Made by a program: the position numbers and the translations under genes
NCBI RefSeq assembly: GCF_030815985.1
Contig: NZ_JAUSXM010000001.1
Location: 4,774,001 to 4,838,000 of the forward strand
Source: Paenibacillus sp. W2I17
GTDB taxonomy: Bacteria; Bacillota; Bacilli; Paenibacillales; Paenibacillaceae
DNA: 64,000 nucleotides
Direction of reading: 5' to 3'
Shown: one piece after another, positions 60,236 to 64,000 of the stretch
How positions within the stretch are numbered: position 1 is the stretch's first letter
Layout: each line of letters starts with the position of its first letter
Notes under the pieces: generated by a model
Database searches by the model: none
Told to the model about the DNA's origin: nothing
What the model saw: the letters and a program-made list of their open reading frames with translations, nothing else

Positions 60236-60530
60236 TGCGCTATATTACATTTTTCGCCCCCAATAGAACTATTTTATCCCTTATCTCTTTTGCATTTTAC
60301 TGATTAAATACAGGGTGAGGATCTGTAAATTCCCTGTAAAATTTGGATGGTGCCTGCAAAAAAAGAACACGAGAGGGAAGGTCCATTTTGGTAAGGGAAG
60401 GGAGTGAAGTGACACGCAACATCAGATGGCTGAATGAGGCTGGCACTAATCGATCACAGATCAGATGCAGGTGGACAATTGAAGTTTTGTTTGCAAGGTG
60501 AACGTATCCTTAGTACAGGAGGGATTTTGC
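60236..60530 (+). promoter_or_regulatory. Control region upstream of chiD
   Basis: About 295 bases without a gene. TACAGGG (60309-60315) and CCCTGTA (60332-60338) form a 7-bp inverted repeat with a 16-base spacer and could be an operator for the chitinase genes. No consensus -35/-10 pair with correct spacing stands out. AGGAGGG at 60517 is the chiD ribosome site. Confidence 0.45.
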
Positions 60531-62102
60531 TTGAATCAAGCTGTTCGATTCCGCCCGGTCATTACATTTGCTTTGGCATTTCTTCTACTTATTTCGTGGT
60601 TTGCACCGAGAGCCGATGCCGCCGCCCAGTGGCAGGCAGGCACCGCATACAAGAAAGGAGACCTCGTAACATATCAAAATAAAGATTATGAGTGTATTCA
60701 GGCACACACAGCGTTGACCGGATGGGAGCCCTCTATTGTGCCCGCGTTGTGGAAATACGTCGGGGAAGGTTCGGACGGGGAAACGCCAACGCCAGATACG
60801 GCACCACCTTCTGTTCCTGCGGGTCTGACTTCATCCTCCATCACGAACACCTCCGTGAGTCTTTCCTGGAATGCATCCACGGATAATGTGGGCGTAGCGG
60901 GGTATGAGGTGTACCGGAACGGCGTTCTTGTGACAAGTACTTCAACTACAACAGCTGTAGTCACTGGACTGACAGCTAGCACGACTTATGCTTTTACGGT
61001 AAAAGCCAAAGATGCCGCAGGCAATATATCCGCTGCGAGCACCTCCCTCAGTGTGACAACTTCCAATGGATCTTCCAATCCTGGGCCAACCGGCGGCAAA
61101 TGGCTGATCGGCTACTGGCACAACTTCGATAATGGTTCAACAAATATCAGACTTCGTAACGTATCAACAGCCTATGACGTCATTAATGTTTCCTTTGCCG
61201 AACCGATTTCACATGGCAGCGGAACGCTTGCTTTTACTCCATATAATGCAACGGTAGCCGAATTCAAATCCGATATTGCCTACCTTCAAAGTCAAGGGAA
61301 AAAAGTACTGCTTTCCATGGGGGGAGCCAACGGTACCATTGAGATTACCGACGCGACCAAGAGACAGCAATTCGAAGATTCGTTAAAATCAATCATTTCC
61401 ACGTATGGTTTCAATGGTCTGGATATCGATCTGGAAGGAAGTTCCCTGTCTCTGAATGCAGGGGATACCGATTTCCGTAGTCCAACTACACCGAAAATTG
61501 TTAACCTCATCCAAGGCGTGAAAGCGGTTAAGTCACACTTCGGCGCGAATTTCATCCTGACGGCTGCGCCGGAGACGGCCTATGTACAGGGTGGATATCT
61601 GAGCTACGGCGGCCCTTGGGGAGCTTACCTGCCAGTCATCCATGCCTTGCGTAATGACCTGACTCTGCTTCATGTACAGCACTATAACACGGGCTCCATG
61701 GTGGGGCTGGATGGACGCTCTTACGCCCAAGGAACAGCTGATTTCCATGTGGCCATGGCGGAGATGCTGCTTCAAGGCTTTCATGTAGGCGGTAGCACAG
61801 GCCCTTTCTTTAGCCCCTTGCGACCGGACCAGATTGCCATCGGCGTACCGGCTTCCCAGCAGGCTGCTGGAGGTGGTTATACAACGCCAGCCGATCTGCA
61901 GAAGGCACTGAATTATTTGATCAAAGGTGTGTCGTACGGCGGTTCCTATACTTTGCTCCAGCCTGCGGGCTATGCGGGGATAAAAGGGATTATGACCTGG
62001 TCAATCAACTGGGATGCATATACGAATAACCAGTTTTCGAGCGCACATCGTCCGTTCCTGAACGGGCTGAGTACGCAAACGACAAAGGAGGTTGTGTATT
62101 AG
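60531..62102 (+). CDS. chiD: Chitinase D, CBM5/12-FnIII-GH18
   Basis: A 523-residue secreted chitinase. Signal peptide to about residue 30 (WFAPRADA-AAQW), a chitin-binding CBM5/12 module (about 33-78, AQWQAGTAYKKGDLVTYQNK), one fibronectin-III module (about 92-178) and a GH18 barrel (about 188-515). The active motif reads NGLDIDLE (295-302); catalytic Glu302 is present, while the usual first Asp is Asn. TTG 60531 follows AGGAGGG. The order chiD-chiA1 is that reported for Bacillus circulans WL-12. It is followed immediately by chiA1, whose ATG abuts its stop, so the two are co-transcribed. Confidence 0.92.
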   Translation: MNQAVRFRPVITFALAFLLLISWFAPRADAAAQWQAGTAYKKGDLVTYQNKDYECIQAHTALTGWEPSIVPALWKYVGEGSDGETPTPDTAPPSVPAGLTSSSITNTSVSLSWNASTDNVGVAGYEVYRNGVLVTSTSTTTAVVTGLTASTTYAFTVKAKDAAGNISAASTSLSVTTSNGSSNPGPTGGKWLIGYWHNFDNGSTNIRLRNVSTAYDVINVSFAEPISHGSGTLAFTPYNATVAEFKSDIAYLQSQGKKVLLSMGGANGTIEITDATKRQQFEDSLKSIISTYGFNGLDIDLEGSSLSLNAGDTDFRSPTTPKIVNLIQGVKAVKSHFGANFILTAAPETAYVQGGYLSYGGPWGAYLPVIHALRNDLTLLHVQHYNTGSMVGLDGRSYAQGTADFHVAMAEMLLQGFHVGGSTGPFFSPLRPDQIAIGVPASQQAAGGGYTTPADLQKALNYLIKGVSYGGSYTLLQPAGYAGIKGIMTWSINWDAYTNNQFSSAHRPFLNGLSTQTTKEVVY

Positions 62103-64000
62103 ATGATACATTTAAATAAACACACTGCTGTCAAGAAAACCGCGAAGTTTCTCCTGGGTCTATCCCTGCTCTTATCCGTCATTATTCCTTCTTTTGTGCT
62201 CCAACCCGCTACGGCAGCAGCTGCAGATTCTTATAAAATTGTTGGTTACTACCCGTCCTGGGCTGCGTATGGGAGAAACTATAATGTAACGGACATCGAC
62301 CCAACCAAAGTCACGCATATCAACTATGCGTTTGCCGATATTTGCTGGAACGGTATTCATGGAAATCCGGACCCTTCGGGCCCTAACCCGGTGACCTGGA
62401 CGTGTCAGAATGAGAAGAGTCAGACAATCAATGTACCGAATGGAACGATTGTACTTGGCGATCCATGGATTGATACCGGCAAGACATTTGCAGGGGATAC
62501 GTGGGATCAGCCCATTGCAGGCAATATCAATCAGCTTAACAAGCTGAAACAGATCAATCCTAGTCTGAAGACAATCATCTCCGTGGGAGGATGGACATGG
62601 TCCAATCGCTTCTCCGATGTAGCTGCGACTGCTGCAACGCGAGAGGTATTTGCAAACTCTGCCGTCGACTTCCTGCGGAAATACAATTTTGACGGGGTAG
62701 ATCTGGACTGGGAGTATCCGGTATCAGGCGGACTTGATGGTAACAGCAAACGTCCTGAGGATAAGCAGAATTACACACTGCTTCTGAGCAAAATCCGTGA
62801 GAAACTGGATGCTGCCGGAGCTGTGGACGGCAAGAAGTATCTGCTTACGATTGCAAGCGGTGCATCGACGACCTATGCTGCGAATACTGAGCTTGCCAAT
62901 ATAGCTGCCATCGTCGACTGGATTAATATTATGACATACGATTTTAACGGGGCCTGGCAAAAAGTCAGCGCGCATAACGCGCCGTTGAACTATGACCCAG
63001 CGGCTTCGGCTGCTGGGGTGCCGGATGCCAATACATTTAATGTGGCTGCCGGAGCACAAGGGCATTTGAATGCTGGCGTACCGGCCGCCAAACTTGTGCT
63101 TGGTGTTCCATTCTATGGCCGCGGCTGGGATGGATGCGCACAGGCGAGTAATGGTCAGTATCAGACCTGCACGGGGGGTTCTTCCGTTGGAACATGGGAA
63201 GCAGGCTCCTTTGATTTTTATGATCTGGAGACCAATTACATTAACAAAAACGGGTACACGCGTTACTGGAATGACACGGCCAAGGTGCCATATCTCTATA
63301 ATGCGACCAACAAGCGTTTTATTAGCTATGATGATGCGGAGTCTGTAGGATATAAAACCGCTTATATCAAGAGCAAAGGACTTGGCGGAGCGATGTTCTG
63401 GGAGCTTAGCGGTGACCGGAACAAAACACTTCAAAATAAACTGAAAGCCGATCTGCCTACCGGAGGTACAGTGCCTCCAGCAGATACGACGGCGCCAAGC
63501 GTACCCGGTAATGCCCGCTCGACAGGTGTGACGGCCAACTCGGTGACGCTGGCCTGGAATGCTTCAACGGATAATGTAGGGGTTACCGGTTATAACGTCT
63601 ATAATGGCAATAATCTTGCAACATCCGTCACCGGAACAACAGCAACGATCAGTGGACTTACTGCTGGTACTTCTTATACTTTCACGATCAAAGCAAAAGA
63701 TGCAGCAGGCAATCTGTCTGCAGCCAGTAATGCTGTAACCATAAGCACTACCACTCAGCCGGGAGGTGATACGCAAGCGCCAACTGCACCAACGAACCTG
63801 GCATCAACCGCGCAAACAACATCCAGCATAACGCTGAGCTGGGCGGCATCCACGGATAACGTGGGTGTAACGGGTTATGATGTGTATAATGGAGCGGCTC
63901 TGGCGACATCCGTGACCGGAACGACAGCAACCATCAGCGGGCTTGCAGCGGATACCTCGTATACATTTACTGTAAAAGCAAAGGATGCAGCGGGGAATGG
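62103..64000 (+). CDS. chiA1: Chitinase A1, GH18-FnIII repeats (3' end outside window)
   Basis: Open to the window end; 632 residues visible. Signal peptide to about residue 41 ([10 protein letters not shown]), GH18 catalytic domain (about 44-455) with [29 protein letters not shown] and [10 protein letters not shown], catalytic Glu204 matching ChiA1 of B. circulans, CID insertion domain, and two FnIII modules (about 465-555 and 560 to the end). In ChiA1 a C-terminal CBM12 follows; it would lie beyond 64000. ATG 62103 follows AAGGAGG in the chiD end. It is the main processive chitinase for crystalline chitin in that system. Confidence 0.95.
   Translation, partial: MIHLNKHTAVKKTAKFLLGLSLLLSVIIPSFVLQPATAAAADSYKIVGYYPSWAAYGRNYNVTDIDPTKVTHINYAFADICWNGIHGNPDPSGPNPVTWTCQNEKSQTINVPNGTIVLGDPWIDTGKTFAGDTWDQPIAGNINQLNKLKQINPSLKTIISVGGWTWSNRFSDVAATAATREVFANSAVDFLRKYNFDGVDLDWEYPVSGGLDGNSKRPEDKQNYTLLLSKIREKLDAAGAVDGKKYLLTIASGASTTYAANTELANIAAIVDWINIMTYDFNGAWQKVSAHNAPLNYDPAASAAGVPDANTFNVAAGAQGHLNAGVPAAKLVLGVPFYGRGWDGCAQASNGQYQTCTGGSSVGTWEAGSFDFYDLETNYINKNGYTRYWNDTAKVPYLYNATNKRFISYDDAESVGYKTAYIKSKGLGGAMFWELSGDRNKTLQNKLKADLPTGGTVPPADTTAPSVPGNARSTGVTANSVTLAWNASTDNVGVTGYNVYNGNNLATSVTGTTATISGLTAGTSYTFTIKAKDAAGNLSAASNAVTISTTTQPGGDTQAPTAPTNLASTAQTTSSITLSWAASTDNVGVTGYDVYNGAALATSVTGTTATISGLAADTSYTFTVKAKDAAGN
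63489..64000 (+). repeat. Repeated fibronectin-III modules in chiA1 (and one in chiD)
   Basis: Two consecutive modules in chiA1 share long protein identity ([18 protein letters not shown], TATISGLxAxTSYTFT) and similar DNA; the chiD module (60803-61065) is a more distant copy. Such repeats arise by duplication and can recombine. Confidence 0.85.

Noticed and set aside
63489..64000. Regularly spaced repeats resembling an array
   Set aside because: They are in-frame fibronectin-III modules of chiA1 about 280 bases long, not CRISPR repeats.

Overview
The window looks like chromosomal DNA of a Paenibacillus, probably from the group of soil species that degrade plant and fungal polymers. Three things point that way: a Firmicute gene style (strong AGGAGG ribosome sites, many TTG and GTG starts, TTGACA-N17-TATAAT promoters); a chiD-chiA1 chitinase pair that, from memory, closely resembles the pair of Bacillus circulans WL-12; and Bacillus-type systems (Spo0E, DdlR-Ddl, a YdaJKM-like exopolysaccharide set, LplABC-type transporters). 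No rRNA, tRNA, prophage, intact transposon or CRISPR array was seen. All family assignments come from reading the sequence; no database search was run.

Layout. 1-5.8 kb: end of a lipid kinase, an aldo/keto reductase, a peptide quorum-sensing cassette (HTH-TPR receptor with an overlapping 46-residue secreted peptide that was too short for routine gene calling), a Spo0E-like phosphatase and a GntR-ABC transporter operon. 5.9-12.8 kb: a minus-strand group (hypothetical, frameshifted isocitrate-lyase-like gene, Ada), LysM and lipoprotein genes, a CdsA-like enzyme, a scar where a VOC gene remnant meets an S-layer gene remnant, and a GbsR-like regulator. 13-18.5 kb: a probable organophosphate uptake operon (UgpAEB-like transporter, HAD phosphatase, SMR protein, metallophosphoesterase). 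18.6-31.3 kb: mixed housekeeping and accessory genes, a parS-like site, a TetR-SDR pair sharing an operator, a retropepsin-like pair, TerD-VWA and DUF4385 genes. 31.3-36.9 kb: a promoter-structured RNA-terminator unit before a GNAT-GNAT-pentapeptide fusion, then a ddlR-ddl-GNAT operon behind an unusual repeat-rich regulatory region. 37-45 kb: GIY-YIG, BI-1, Sfp-type PPTase, arylamine acetyltransferase, GreA, a frameshifted NSS transporter, RlmN, GNAT and MarR.

45.2-49 kb is a c-di-GMP-responsive exopolysaccharide locus: GH8-like hydrolase, degenerate GGDEF receptor with an intact I-site, a 235-bp inverted-repeat element, a 47-residue membrane peptide and a BcsA-like synthase. 49-53 kb holds a methyltransferase, a cluster of DnaA-box-like sites, an ABC ATPase, an MFS exporter and an AraC regulator. 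53.1-60.2 kb is a complete pectin-oligosaccharide operon (LplBCA-type importer, LacI regulator, GH105 hydrolase, cytoplasmic pectin esterase) with two copies of a near-perfect LacI operator and a cre site. 60.2-64 kb is chiD and the 5' part of chiA1.

Three genes (isocitrate-lyase-like, ddlR, NSS transporter) are each broken by one extra base, while the rest of each reading frame is well preserved. This suggests either recent mutation or sequencing error. The most promising leads are the quorum-sensing cassette at 1.75-3.4 kb, the RNA unit at 31.3-31.5 kb, the inverted-repeat element inside the exopolysaccharide operon and the repeat-rich ddlR control region.
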